Notes under the pieces: generated by a model
Database searches by the model: none
What the model was told of the DNA's origin: nothing
The model's input: only the letters and a program-made list of their open reading frames with translations
Translations under genes and position numbers: made by a program
Shown here: piece after piece, positions 1 through 10,990 of the stretch
How the letters are laid out: the number at the start of each line of letters is the position of its first letter
How positions within the stretch are numbered: the first letter of the stretch is position 1
Assembly: GCA_905182995.1 (NCBI GenBank)
Contig: CAJJDP010000065.1
Span: 424,995 to 488,994, forward strand
Source: Paramecium octaurelia
Taxonomy: Eukaryota > Ciliophora > Oligohymenophorea > Peniculida > Parameciidae
DNA length: 64,000 bases
Reading direction: 5' to 3'

Positions 1-315
1 GTACGTTTCTTGAAGAAGAGAATTCTTATATTTAAAATATACCATAGTCAAAATGATGTTACAAAGACTGAATTAATCTTAATTATCGCAATTTTTAATT
101 AAAGGATGGTGATTGATAGATAAATTCAAGTTTTTATCTAAATCATTAATTCATTGATTTCATTATAATAACGAAAAACTAACTTTTTTATTAACAAATT
201 TATGTTCGAAAAAATGTATAAATTTATTGGATAGTAAAAAATATAGTATAATTTTCTATCTACTTCTTTATTTAAATGCAACCTTTCATTGGCAAGAAAT
301 AATAATTAAATTAAG
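1..315. other. AT-rich left edge, no gene called
   Basis: No gene can be supported. One plus-strand frame is open near the left edge and could be the 3' end of a gene cut by the window, but its composition (Lys, Ile, Phe, Gln, Asn) is also what random AT-rich DNA gives in this code. Probably the promoter and 5' UTR side of the next gene. Confidence 0.4.
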
Positions 316-948
316 ATGTAACAAAACAAAACTCAAAGGAGAGGCAAACCAAGTTAATTGTAAGTGATTTAAACAAACCTTGATATCTGGCTCAATAATG
401 AGGGATGCAAAGAATTATATTTATTACTCTAAGAAGGAACGCATTCCTTCTCTTATTGTTCACGCAAAGGTGAATCATTGAGTCTAGAGGAGGAAAAGAA
501 GAAGAGTCGCGTTTTGGCAGCATCAAGGTTACTTGGAATAAATGTCCATCCAGATAAAGCTATTGTGTTATTTTTTAAAACCGAGCAATAATTAGCAGAT
601 CAATACAATCACTAATTAATAGCTCAGCTTTTGGAACAATTGAAAGAGGTGAGAGCTGAAAAATTAATCTAATTGAGCTACATGCTTGATGAGAAGTTTA
701 TTTCGGAATTAATAACAATTATTGATTATAGGAACAGCGAAGAACTTTTACCTATGTACCTATTAAATAAGATCCACTTAAGTCCTGATAAGTCGGATTA
801 GATAGTTAAAAATGCTTATTTACAGCATGTTAAAGAGAATGAGAATCCTTTAACGTTTGAAGAATTTCTTAGGTCCTAAGAGGCATATTTCAGTATAGCA
901 GAATTTGCCCATAGGATTAACGAAACAATCTATTTATACAGCTAATGA
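316..948 (+). CDS. Hypothetical protein, 210 aa
   Basis: An intronless reading frame in the ciliate code runs from ATG to TGA; TAA and TAG inside are read as Gln. I do not recognise the family. The product is soluble and charged, with a Lys/Arg-rich start (MQQNKTQRRGK) and alternating amphipathic helices. A segment near residue 55 (SLSLEEEKKKSRVLAASRLL) looks helical. No signal peptide, membrane segment or zinc-binding cysteines are evident. Balanced composition (Glu, Asp, Gly, Pro, Ala present) argues for real coding rather than AT-rich noise. It is followed by about 860 bp without a gene before PEP carboxykinase, on the same strand. Confidence 0.6.
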
Positions 949-1808
949 GATAATGATATATCATTAAATTATTAAATTATGTTTTTATATTGTTCTTAAT
1001 AGAATATTCAAATATTGATAATTCAATGTATGAAAACTGATCTTAACAGAAGTAGCACCTAACAAGGGAAATTTAGCAAAGCTTTCTAGTTAAAATAACC
1101 TGAAATTTCATTATGAATTATAGAATAATCTTGAAGTACATTTATCTCTGAACTCAGTATACAGACATAAATATTGTTCTAAATTCTGAAAAATTTAAAT
1201 TGAAAAAGTATTTAAAGTTATCAAAATTGAGTATAGGAATATCATAATCATTATTTCTTTTTTTTGCATTTGCTTGTTATTGATTCCTAATAATATTGTC
1301 TAAAATAGGCATTTAATTTATCAATTGTAAACTAAATGTTAGACTAAAACTAAAAGAGATATGAAACTCTCATAAGATTACTTTAAATGATTGTATTTAG
1401 TATTATAATTACTTATAATCGTTTCTCTACAACTCAAATTTGTATATAATTAGTATTTATGCATGCATTGTTATATAAATTATACAATACTTAGTAGCAT
1501 AATTTCTTACTGTTTTAGTTAATTTAACATCAATCATCATCATAATATTATGAAAAAATGAGATGCAAATTTGATATTTGAATACTGATTTGAAGTGATT
1601 ATGGGGAGAATTAGCGTGAAATGTTAAAAATGAGAATCTAAGAAAAGGTGGATAGTGTAAATAAAATAATAACATAGAAATTTTAAAATATGGGTTTGAT
1701 AAATATCTTTAATTACGTAATAAAAGTTTTTATTAGATTACTAACAAAATACGTAATATAAAGGGATTAAATAAGTTGAAATGATCGTCATAAATAAAAT
1801 CACTAATA
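949..1808. other. AT-rich intergenic stretch, no gene seen
   Basis: About 860 bp separate the unknown gene from PEP carboxykinase, long by the standards of this window. All six frames are broken or consist only of Lys/Asn/Ile/Phe-rich stretches. No RNA gene or repeat was recognised. It presumably contains the PEP carboxykinase promoter. Confidence 0.5.
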
Positions 1809-3514
1809 ATGCAGATTTAAAACTTACCAACACATGAACTATTACAGAAATGGGGACTTCATAACACAACTGTATTCAGAAATCCAAGTGCCCCCCTTAT
1901 TTATTAACTGTCAATGTAACAAGCTGACGGATCATCTACTAGACCAGATTCTATAAATAACACTGGTGCATTAGTGGCTTACTCTGGGAAGAAATGTGGG
2001 TAATTGTTTGTTTATAATCATAAAGTCGAGTACCAAAGGATAAAAGGATCATCAAAGACCAAGTAACTGAGTAGGATGTGTGGTGGGGTGATGTGAACAT
2101 TGCTTTGAGTAGAGAATCGTATAGTGAAGTTGAGAAGATTGCTTTGGATTATTTGGGAAGCCGAGAAAGAGTAAACAATACTATCAAATATACTTTAGTT
2201 GTTTATAATAGACGGGTATGCTGGTTGGGATCCTAACCATAGATTAAGAATTCGAGTATTCTGTACTAGACCATATCATGCTCTGTTTATGAAGAATATG
2301 TTAATCAGGCCCACTGAAGAGGAATTGAAGAAAGACTTTAACGGTGACGTTGATTTTTATATATTCAATGCTGGACCTCAAACAATCCAAAAGCCAATTG
2401 ATGGAGTCACCTCTGAAGGATGTGTTGCTGTCAATCTAACTGAGAGGAAGATGGTGATATTGGGTACCTAGTATGCTGGGGAAATGAAGAAGGGAGTATT
2501 TGGAGTTACTCATTATCTACTTCCAAAATAAGGCATTCTTACTTTACATAGTTCTGCGAATGAAGGAGAAAATGGAGATGTTACTTTGTTATTTGGCTTA
2601 AGTGGTACAGGCAAAACTACTTTGAGTGCTGATCCCAAGAGAAAACTTATAGGAGATGATGAACATGCTTGGTCTGATCACGGAATATTCAATATTGAAG
2701 GTGGTTGCTATGCTAAATGTGTTGATCTCTCTAAAGAAAAAGAACCTGAAATTTATAATGCAGTTAAATTTGGAGCTGTTCTGGAAAACATTGAATATTT
2801 TTCTAATGAAACCAGAGAAGTAGATTTCTCAAATATCTCAATCACTGAAAATACTAGAGTGAGTTATCCCTTAGAATTCATACCAGGAGCTAAGTTTCCA
2901 GCTTAAGGTGGACATCCAAAAAATATATTCTTTTTGACTTGCGATGCTTATGGTGTCTTACCTCCAGTCTCTATGTTGACACCTGAATAAGCTATGTATC
3001 ATTTCATCTCTGGCTACACAGCCAAAGTTGCAGGAACTGAAGTTGGAGTCAAAGAACCCTAAGCAACATTCTCTGCTTGTTTTGGAGAAGCCTTCCTAGC
3101 ATTGCACCCAACTCTTTATGCTAACATGCTAGCTGAAAAAATTAAGAAATTTGATACTAAGGTCTGGTTAATCAACACTGGATGGTCAGGTGGAAAATAT
3201 GGAGTTGGATAGAGAATGTCATTGAAATACACAAGAGCTATTATAGACCTTATCCATAGTGGAGAATTGAAGGACGCTGAATATCAAAACTTCCCTATTT
3301 TCAATTTTAAGATACCTAAGGCTGCCAAGAATATTCCATCAGAAATTCTTAACCCAAGAAATACATGGGCGTATCATATTTATTATCTATATTTAGAAAT
3401 CCAGATGAATTCGATAAACAATTATTAGAATTAGCTTAAAAGTTTTAGACCAATTTCAAAAAGTATGAAGACAAAGCAACTATTGAAGTTATTAATGCAG
3501 GTCCAAAACTATGA
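1809..3514 (+). CDS. Phosphoenolpyruvate carboxykinase (ATP type)
   Basis: Converts oxaloacetate to PEP with ATP, the entry step of gluconeogenesis. Spliced product 541 aa, usual for the ATP-dependent family (about 530-550). Three introns restore the frame: 2000-2025, 2171-2198 and 3371-3396. Visible landmarks: N-terminal [14 protein letters not shown], the SGKKCGRVPKDKR segment (spanning intron 1), the DGYAGWDP substrate region, the P-loop [13 protein letters not shown] near residue 245, the metal-binding IGDDEHAW and the C-terminal [13 protein letters not shown]. The start at 1809 puts the conserved LPTHELL a few residues from the N-terminus; no targeting peptide is obvious. Intron 1 ends in AAG rather than TAG; the conserved Arg after KCG fixes that junction. 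Confidence 0.95.
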
Positions 3515-3951
3515 TTATAATATGTATATTTGGATTTGTTATTTTTCAGCAATAATAATTATCTACTATTCTATCTTTCATTATTTGAACCTATAAATGA
3601 AAGAATTTCTGAAATCATTTCTCATCAATTCAATAATTATTTGAAGGATATCAAAACCTCTCAATTCCATTCTTGTAAATTCAAAAATATTAGAAAAAAA
3701 TGAATATTAAAAACAATAATTATTTATTCTATTTTACTTGCATTCGTGTTTTTTAATTTGTGTAATCCTAATCATATTATTTCTTTACTAGTTCTCAAAT
3801 TCTTGCCATAAGTTTAATTGTTTAAGATCAAGAATGACGTAAAATTGATTAATAATAATTATGAATGAATATTTTTGATTCTTTTTAGACAGAAACAATC
3901 ATCAAAAGATTGAAAATGATATTACAATAGATAGATGTATATAAATACTTA
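3515..3951. other. AT-rich 3' intergenic region
   Basis: Convergent spacer between the PEP carboxykinase stop and the stop of the vacuolar-sorting-receptor-like gene. No frame supports a gene and no repeat or RNA was recognised. Confidence 0.45.
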
Positions 3952-5299
3952 TCAATTTTCATAATATTAAATGTATTCATTGAGTGCTTATTCAATTTAA
4001 CTTTTCATTTATTTTTTCATTTGATTTTTCAACATTTATCTAAAAATAAAAAACATAAACAATAAAAACATAATTATCATACATATAACCAGGATGATTA
4101 ACCATTTATATGATGTTCCATCATCTATTAATAATTATTGAGTATTGCAAACAGTAATATTAGTGGTATCTTTGAATGATGAACAAAGAGCATTCTTAAT
4201 GATCTCAACATCCATATTTCCTCTAAATATTTTCCCATTTATAGTCAAACCAGGAAAATACACAACTCCAGATTTCATTTAGAGTATGAACTATCTTTCC
4301 AATAATTCAATCTGCCCATTAGTTTAAGAGAGACATGTACTAATATTTGCTTAAATGTCTTCAGAGATATAAAATTAGAAGCAATTTTTAAATTGATTAG
4401 GTCTACTACATTAAGAACTGAAATAATTCTATTTGAATAATAAAATAGTTTATTACCATATATCTCCACCAATATTTATGGTTTAATTGCCATAAACACA
4501 ATTGTCGATACTATTCCATGACAATATCTGCACCATTACCAAATTCATAATCACTTGAGTCTAATTAACAATACCTACCATTGCTTATACAATCGATTTA
4601 TTATTTTGAGTAATTTTATTCTCTGCATTTTGCACATTACAACAAATGGTAGAAAATATCAAAATCAATAAAGTCTTTCAATTCATCATAATAGTTCTTA
4701 AAATTCTTAATTAATTTGAAAGTGTCTCTATTACTAATATCTAATCCAATTAAAACTTTAGGTTTTTAAGTTTGAATGATTTAGTCAAATTTAATATGGG
4801 CATTTAATGAACTTCCAGGTTGATCTTCTGCCAATTTATCATACAAAATCTTAGCCTCATTAGGTCTTATCATAATCACAGGGATGTACACTTAGTATCC
4901 ATTACCATCATCAGTGATAAATAATTCCGATTTATCGTCTGCCTTATCATCATAAATTAGAAGTAATTTTGCCTATAACTTTTATGCTAGTATTGCTTTT
5001 TAAGTGATTGAACAGCCTCCAACTCTGCTGATGATCCATTTATCAGGTTTAAATGAAAAGTAAGGACTGTATGAATTAATACTCTTCAGATCACAAAATT
5101 GTTCAACCATAAGATCTGCTTTCTGGAAAGGAGGCAAAAACAATTATCCGTGCAATTTTTATCCATATGGAACATTTCCAAAATTAGCAACTGAGTATTT
5201 CGTAGTATTTAATAATAAATCTCTATTTCCAAAAGTATAAAATAAGAGGGTGGAATAGGAATATCCAATAAATTATGCAAATATGAATGAAATTATCAT
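3952..5299 (-). CDS. Vacuolar-sorting-receptor-like type I membrane protein
   Basis: 439 aa after removing one intron (4429-4456). Order: signal peptide (MIISFIFAQFIGYSYS), a protease-associated domain with the hallmark RVGGCSITQKAILAQKL, a Cys-rich luminal region with C-x2-C and the YRQLCLW ... KYWWRYM block, then a thioredoxin-like strand (FPGLTINGKIFRGNMD), one membrane segment (WLIILVICMIIMFLLFMFF) and a roughly 30-residue basic tail containing YIQYYEN. This is the layout of plant and protist vacuolar sorting receptors, which bind cargo in the secretory lumen and recycle through a cytosolic tyrosine motif; cargo recognition here is inference. The intron lies between WWRYM and NYFSSQC. A truncated second copy lies across the N at 5977. 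Confidence 0.85.
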
Positions 5300-5888
5300 T
5301 TATAATAAAAATTTAGAATATTCAAATATTATCTTGTTGTTGTAGAGTTATGGTCGTTTAATAAGAATGAGAACAGTTATTAACCTAATTATTTTCGATT
5401 CATGATATGATAAAACTACAATCAAATTATATATTCTCTTCTTCTACTTATTCTTCATTTCCTCTTACAAATAATACTTTAGATTTAAATCAAATTTTCA
5501 TCAGACTATCTCATTTAACTACTCTAATTGATTATTTAGTAGTAGAATACTTTTAAAGAGATGAATAAAATTATTTTATTGAACATTGAATATTATCTCT
5601 TATAAGAATTGGGGTACTGTTTTCATGATACTCTAAAATGTAATGATGCTAGGATGTGGCAAATCTTTTAAAATCATGGGTTCTTAGATCAGTTCTTCAG
5701 ATTTGTTTGTCATTTCTACTTGATTAACTAAAATGATAAAGGATACAAGGAATTAATTATTTTGTTACTAAAAGTCTTGTTTGCTAAGTTAAGCTTATTT
5801 ATATAGCCAAAAATGGAGACTTAACCTTGAAAATTGAAGATATCAAATGAGAAATCAAGAGTATCATACACGAATATTAAAATTAATA
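5300..5888. promoter_or_regulatory. Divergent spacer between receptor and kinase genes
   Basis: About 590 bp between the start codons of the minus-strand receptor gene and the plus-strand kinase gene; the same sequence recurs at 6635-7223 because of the duplication. It must hold both promoters. No convincing coding frame was found, only one very short ATG frame of about 26 codons. Confidence 0.5.
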
Positions 5889-5976
5889 ATGGGATGTGTA
5901 TGTGAAAAATCGAAACGAGTGCAACCTGAACCTTCATAAGTTGAAGTACATCCCTGTGAAACAGCTCAACCTTAAT
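5889..5976 (+). pseudogene. Truncated duplicate of the kinase 5' end (likely artefact)
   Basis: The first 88 bases of the kinase reading frame (MGCVCEKSKRVQPEPS...) run into the N at 5977. The full gene starts at 7224 in the second copy. It should disappear if the duplication is an assembly artefact. Confidence 0.8.
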
Positions 5977-5977
5977 N

Positions 5978-6634
5978 CAAATGGTAGAAAATATCAAAAT
6001 CAATAAAGTCTTTCAATTCATCATAATAGTTCTTAAAATTCTTAATTAATTTGAAAGTGTCTCTATTACTAATATCTAATCCAATTAAAACTTTAGGTTT
6101 TTAAGTTTGAATGATTTAGTCAAATTTAATATGGGCATTTAATGAACTTCCAGGTTGATCTTCTGCCAATTTATCATACAAAATCTTAGCCTCATTAGGT
6201 CTTATCATAATCACAGGGATGTACACTTAGTATCCATTACCATCATCAGTGATAAATAATTCCGATTTATCGTCTGCCTTATCATCATAAATTAGAAGTA
6301 ATTTTGCCTATAACTTTTATGCTAGTATTGCTTTTTAAGTGATTGAACAGCCTCCAACTCTGCTGATGATCCATTTATCAGGTTTAAATGAAAAGTAAGG
6401 ACTGTATGAATTAATACTCTTCAGATCACAAAATTGTTCAACCATAAGATCTGCTTTCTGGAAAGGAGGCAAAAACAATTATCCGTGCAATTTTTATCCA
6501 TATGGAACATTTCCAAAATTAGCAACTGAGTATTTCGTAGTATTTAATAATAAATCTCTATTTCCAAAAGTATAAAATAAGAGGGTGGAATAGGAATATC
6601 CAATAAATTATGCAAATATGAATGAAATTATCAT
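5978..6634 (-). pseudogene. Truncated duplicate of the receptor gene (likely artefact)
   Basis: Same sequence as 4643-5299: signal peptide and protease-associated domain, cut off at the N. The Cys-rich, thioredoxin-like and membrane regions are missing. No base difference from the intact copy was seen, which favours an assembly artefact over a decaying paralogue. Confidence 0.8.
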
Positions 6635-7223
6635 TTATAATAAAAATTTAGAATATTCAAATATTATCTTGTTGTTGTAGAGTTATGGTCGTTTAATAAG
6701 AATGAGAACAGTTATTAACCTAATTATTTTCGATTCATGATATGATAAAACTACAATCAAATTATATATTCTCTTCTTCTACTTATTCTTCATTTCCTCT
6801 TACAAATAATACTTTAGATTTAAATCAAATTTTCATCAGACTATCTCATTTAACTACTCTAATTGATTATTTAGTAGTAGAATACTTTTAAAGAGATGAA
6901 TAAAATTATTTTATTGAACATTGAATATTATCTCTTATAAGAATTGGGGTACTGTTTTCATGATACTCTAAAATGTAATGATGCTAGGATGTGGCAAATC
7001 TTTTAAAATCATGGGTTCTTAGATCAGTTCTTCAGATTTGTTTGTCATTTCTACTTGATTAACTAAAATGATAAAGGATACAAGGAATTAATTATTTTGT
7101 TACTAAAAGTCTTGTTTGCTAAGTTAAGCTTATTTATATAGCCAAAAATGGAGACTTAACCTTGAAAATTGAAGATATCAAATGAGAAATCAAGAGTATC
7201 ATACACGAATATTAAAATTAATA

Positions 7224-8678
7224 ATGGGATGTGTATGTGAAAAATCGAAACGAGTGCAACCTGAACCTTCATAAGTTGAAGTACATCCCTGTGAAACAGC
7301 TCAACCTTAATCTCAAACTGTCAAATAAACCTCTCTTAAGCAGCTAAAAATACCTCAAGTAAGCTAATTTTTAGATGTTTGTAGAAGAAGAAGAAAGTCA
7401 GGGAAACATAAAAACTGGTCAAGAGCACTAATGAAGATGTAAATTAATTATTAAATGGAAGGGAGTGAAAATGATTAACGATTACATTTTTGATGAATTC
7501 CTTGGAGAAGGAGCATTTGGTAAGGTCAAATTGGCATTCAAAAGATCAAGTGGACAGAAATATGCTATTAAAATCATGAGGAAGAGTAAACTGAAGCGAT
7601 AGAGAGAGTATATTAAGGATGCTAAGGGAAGTAGGAGTGACAATATAATTAGATATGGTGATTAAGGATGCACTTTAAGATGTAAGAAGAGAAATTGCCA
7701 TCATGAAGAAGCTCAGACATAAGAACTTAATTCAGTTGTTTGAAGTCATTGACAATCCAAACAATGATAAACTATTCATGGGTATTAACTTGTCTCATTA
7801 TCAGTCTTGGAGTTTGCAGAAGGTGGACAAGTGATTGAATGGGATGACGATGAATGCAAGTTTTATTTGGTCAATGAGTCAGTTGTACTTGATGAACCAT
7901 TACTCAATTAGATATTTCGTGATTGTATCAAGGGTCTTAATTATTGTAACAGTCCTTTAATTATATTATATAGTGCATAAGAATGGAGTAGTTCATAGGG
8001 ACCTAAAACCATAGAATGTTCTTCTGACTGATAATAAAACTGCTAAAATTGCTGACTTTGGAGTTTCCACTATGGTTGGCAGTAAGAATGATGTATTGGA
8101 TAATACTCAAGGGACTTATTATTTCATGCCTCCGGAAGCATGTGATAAAGACAGAGTGAAAGATGGTTACTCTGGCAAAGCAGCTGATATTTGGGCATTG
8201 GGAATTACTTTTTTTGCCTTTGCTTATTTAGATGTTCCATTTACAGGTTCATCTATTCCTGATATACTTCATAATATTGCACATAATGAGTATAAAATAT
8301 CAATAACTTAATTAGAATTACATTTCCGGAAAGAAATGATATTAGTGATGGCTTAAAAGAGTTTCTACAATTTATCTTATAAAAAGACCCTAAGAATAGA
8401 CCAAAGATACCAGAGATAGCCAAACATCCATGGTTAAATGCGTAGAATATGAATTTATGGGATGAAATGTACTCACTTATAAAATAAATAGAAATAAAGA
8501 AGAGTAAACAGATATGGAGATCGCGTAAACAGATATAGATAATGCTTATTCATTGAGTTCGATAATGATGATCAAAAATTGGGCATTCAAATGGAGAACC
8601 ACATCCAATCTTAAAAAGATGTCTAATATCCAATAAACATAACCATAACAAATCAGTTCAGAATAGATAATTAAATGA
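7224..8678 (+). CDS. CaMKK/LKB1-like serine/threonine protein kinase
   Basis: 427 aa after seven introns (7359-7384, 7439-7461, 7631-7652, 7782-7804, 7946-7973, 8290-8315, 8469-8491). The N-terminus MGCVCEKSKR fits myristoylation at Gly2 and palmitoylation of Cys3/Cys5, so membrane anchoring is likely. Kinase motifs: GEGAFGKV glycine loop, YAIKIM lysine, HRDLKPQNVLL, ADFGVS, PPEA in place of APE, DIWALGIT. The insert between the AIKIMRKSK lysine and the VIKDALQDVRREIAIMKKL helix is typical of CaM-kinase kinases and related upstream kinases. A classical calmodulin-binding tail is not evident; the C-terminus is Gln/Ser-rich. Intron 2 ends in AAG and intron 4 in CAG. Its stop is 30 bp from that of the convergent RCC1-family gene. 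Confidence 0.9.
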
Positions 8679-8708
8679 TAAAAATGAATAATAAATTATT
8701 TTACTCAA

Positions 8709-9979
8709 TCAATCAGTTAAAACCATAATATGACTAAAACCCAAAGCAATATCCTTAATCTAAACATTTTCTAATCCCAATTCAGGAAGCAATCTAGTGT
8801 ATGTTTCATAATTTGGGACATCCATGTATCTCAAGTCTTCGCCACCCCAAATAATACAATCTCCTTTACTAGTTAAAACTGCAGATCTATCAAATTTAGC
8901 ATATATCTTAACGATCTTCTCATCTGCTTCAAGTGGTAAGTTGATTTCAGTTTAGCCACTAAATTCAAAATCAAATTTAGACTTCACTCCCATCTAGTTG
9001 TGCAGTAGACAACCAAAAAATATTAATCTATTATTGCTAGTTAATATTAGATTGTGAGCTTATCCTGAAACAATCTATTAAATTGATTCATCTGGTTGCA
9101 AATCTAGAAATACTTCTGTAGGTTCTTTTATTCTATCGATTTCATTATTCATTCCACATTATCCATACATATTTTAACCACAAGCATAAATTCTATTATC
9201 AGAAACCTACAAAAGAGTGTGATGAGCACCAGAACTAATCCTCTAGATAGTTTGATTCCCAACATCCATCAATTATCTATGCTATGAAAATTCAACTAAG
9301 AACAACTATTAACTTTTAATCAATACCATATATCTATTCTTAGTCCTTCCTTCTTGTTTCAGTAAATTAATAATGATTTCTTTTGCCAGATCCATACACA
9401 ACTCCTCCTTCAGTCAATAACAAACTGTGTTAATAACCACATGCTACTTAAATCACCTTATCTTTAGTTGGCAATTACAATTATTTAAACTAAAATTAAT
9501 ACTTTAATTCACCATTCCCCAACTAGCCTTTATAGTTTTCTCCCATCCCATAGCAGACTCCATCATTCATCTGTATTATAATAAAACTGCCTCCAACTGC
9601 AAATGATTTGATTGGAGCATCAATAATAGGTTTATTTAATAAAACTGGTTGAACGATTCCACCTCTCATTGATAACATAGTACCAAGAGGAGAATATTTC
9701 TAATATTGACTCTTATTGCAATACTTGCCATAATTAACATAGAGTAGGGTTTCTCTTGTAAAATGAGAGTGTCCTATTCTCAGTCATTGTGTCTAATTGC
9801 CAACCCCAATGTAATAATTGTCCGTCTTGCAATAATGCAAACGATTATGTCATATTGGCTTCCAATTATTTAACTCCCACATTTTGCAAATCAGGGACAA
9901 GTGCAAAATGTTCTAGACTTTTGAAATTGCCTTATCCCAATTAGCCCATAAAATTCAAGCCTTTTGCAAATACTTTCAT
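8709..9979 (-). CDS. RCC1-repeat (beta-propeller) protein
   Basis: 404 aa with introns at 9700-9724 and 9296-9326. Repeated RCC1 blades are visible: GLNFMGQLGQG, ACGYQHSLLLTEGGVVYGSGK, SSGAHHTLLQVSDNRIYACG, VSGQAHNLILTSNNRLIFFG and IALGFSHIMVLTD at the C-terminus. The protein is blades from end to end with no extra domain, so it could be a chromatin/Ran-type RCC1 or one of the many RCC1-like scaffolds; the sequence alone does not decide. The first blade begins within ten residues of the start, which fixes the start codon. That start is only 8 bp from the start of the divergent HSF-type gene, an exceptionally tight head-to-head pair. Confidence 0.88.
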
Positions 9980-9987
9980 TAATTAAA

Positions 9988-10879
9988 ATGTAAGAAAAAT
10001 AAAAACCAAAATTATTCCTCGAAAAATTATTCGATTTATTAGAGGTATATTCAATTGTAAATAGTCTGGTGAAGCATATAACATTATTCAATGGACTGTC
10101 GATAAAGATGCTATCAAAATTATTAATCGATCATAATTGATTCGAGATATCCTACCCAACATTTTCAAATAGACGTCTTATAAGAGCTTCACCAAACAAA
10201 TGAATCTTTACAATTTTAAGAGTACAAAAGATGAAAATGGCTTTACTGTCTTTATTAATCCACATTTTACTCAAAGTTCGCTGAATCTTACATAAATCAT
10301 GGCAGAGAAACGAACCATCAAAAAGTCTAAAAAGGAAGACACTAAGAAGAGAAGTGAACTGCAACAAGAACACGAATTACTCAAATAAAAATTGATGGCA
10401 TTATTCAAATATTAGGTCACTCTTTAAAATGAAATTAAAACACAATTGGAAATCCACAAACATCTTCAAATGAGAGTGGCCCTAATTAAAAAATGTATTT
10501 ATAGTCGTAAGGAGAATGGGTTAAAGAGGAGAAGAAAGGTTTACAATTTTTTGAACTCTTTTTTTACAAATCTAAAATCCTCAGTTATATGTATACATTT
10601 TACATTTACACAAAATTAGGTCAAAAATTTCTAATTTTGAATCATGATCTAATATGTTAATGTGATGACAACGATGAAGAGTAATGTCGAGACTTTTAGA
10701 CTTCTAGATCATTATATCAAACGCCTTACTTGACACCTCGAAATCTTACAATTTTCTAATAAAATTCTATAAGATAATTATAAGATTTATTCTACGATGA
10801 GGACAATAAGCCCAAATCTTTTTTATAACTAACACCTGAACAATAAAAATAATTTATAGAAACTATTTGGGATGATTGA
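9988..10879 (+). CDS. Heat-shock-factor-type transcription factor
   Basis: 280 aa after introns 10045-10064 (20 nt) and 10591-10619. The N-terminal 100 residues form an HSF DNA-binding domain: PKLFLEKLFDLLE, then IIQWTVDKDAIKIINRSQL, the recognition region TSYKSFTKQMNLYNF and INPHF. A coiled-coil-like segment follows (RSELQQEHELLKQKLMALF), as expected for the trimerisation region, then an acidic C-terminus (CDDNDEEQCRDF...) that might activate transcription. The usual Arg in the recognition helix (VRQLNMYGF in most HSFs) is Lys here. The domain starts at residue 7, so the start codon cannot lie much further downstream. Confidence 0.88.
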
Positions 10880-10990
10880 TAATATTTATATATATTATTA
10901 TTATTATGATATATCCTATCTTATAATGACTATTGAAATAGAAAATGGAGTTTTAATAGTAGAATATTATTAAAATCTATACCATTTACT

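Larger units (their letters stand above)
4643..7311. repeat. Direct duplication of 1334 bp around a single N (assembly junction)
   Basis: Bases 4643-5976 and 5978-7311 appear identical at an offset of 1335, separated only by N5977. The first copy holds the 5' part of the receptor gene, the divergent spacer and the first 88 bases of the kinase gene; the second repeats exactly that. The simplest reading is that two contigs overlapping by 1334 bp were placed end to end with a one-base gap instead of being merged. A recent true tandem duplication ending exactly at the N is much less likely. Confidence 0.9.

Noticed and set aside
1457..1675. Minus-strand ATG frame of about 72 codons
   Set aside because: Phe/Ile/His/Tyr-rich, no family, no introns needed, and sits in AT-rich spacer; typical chance frame.
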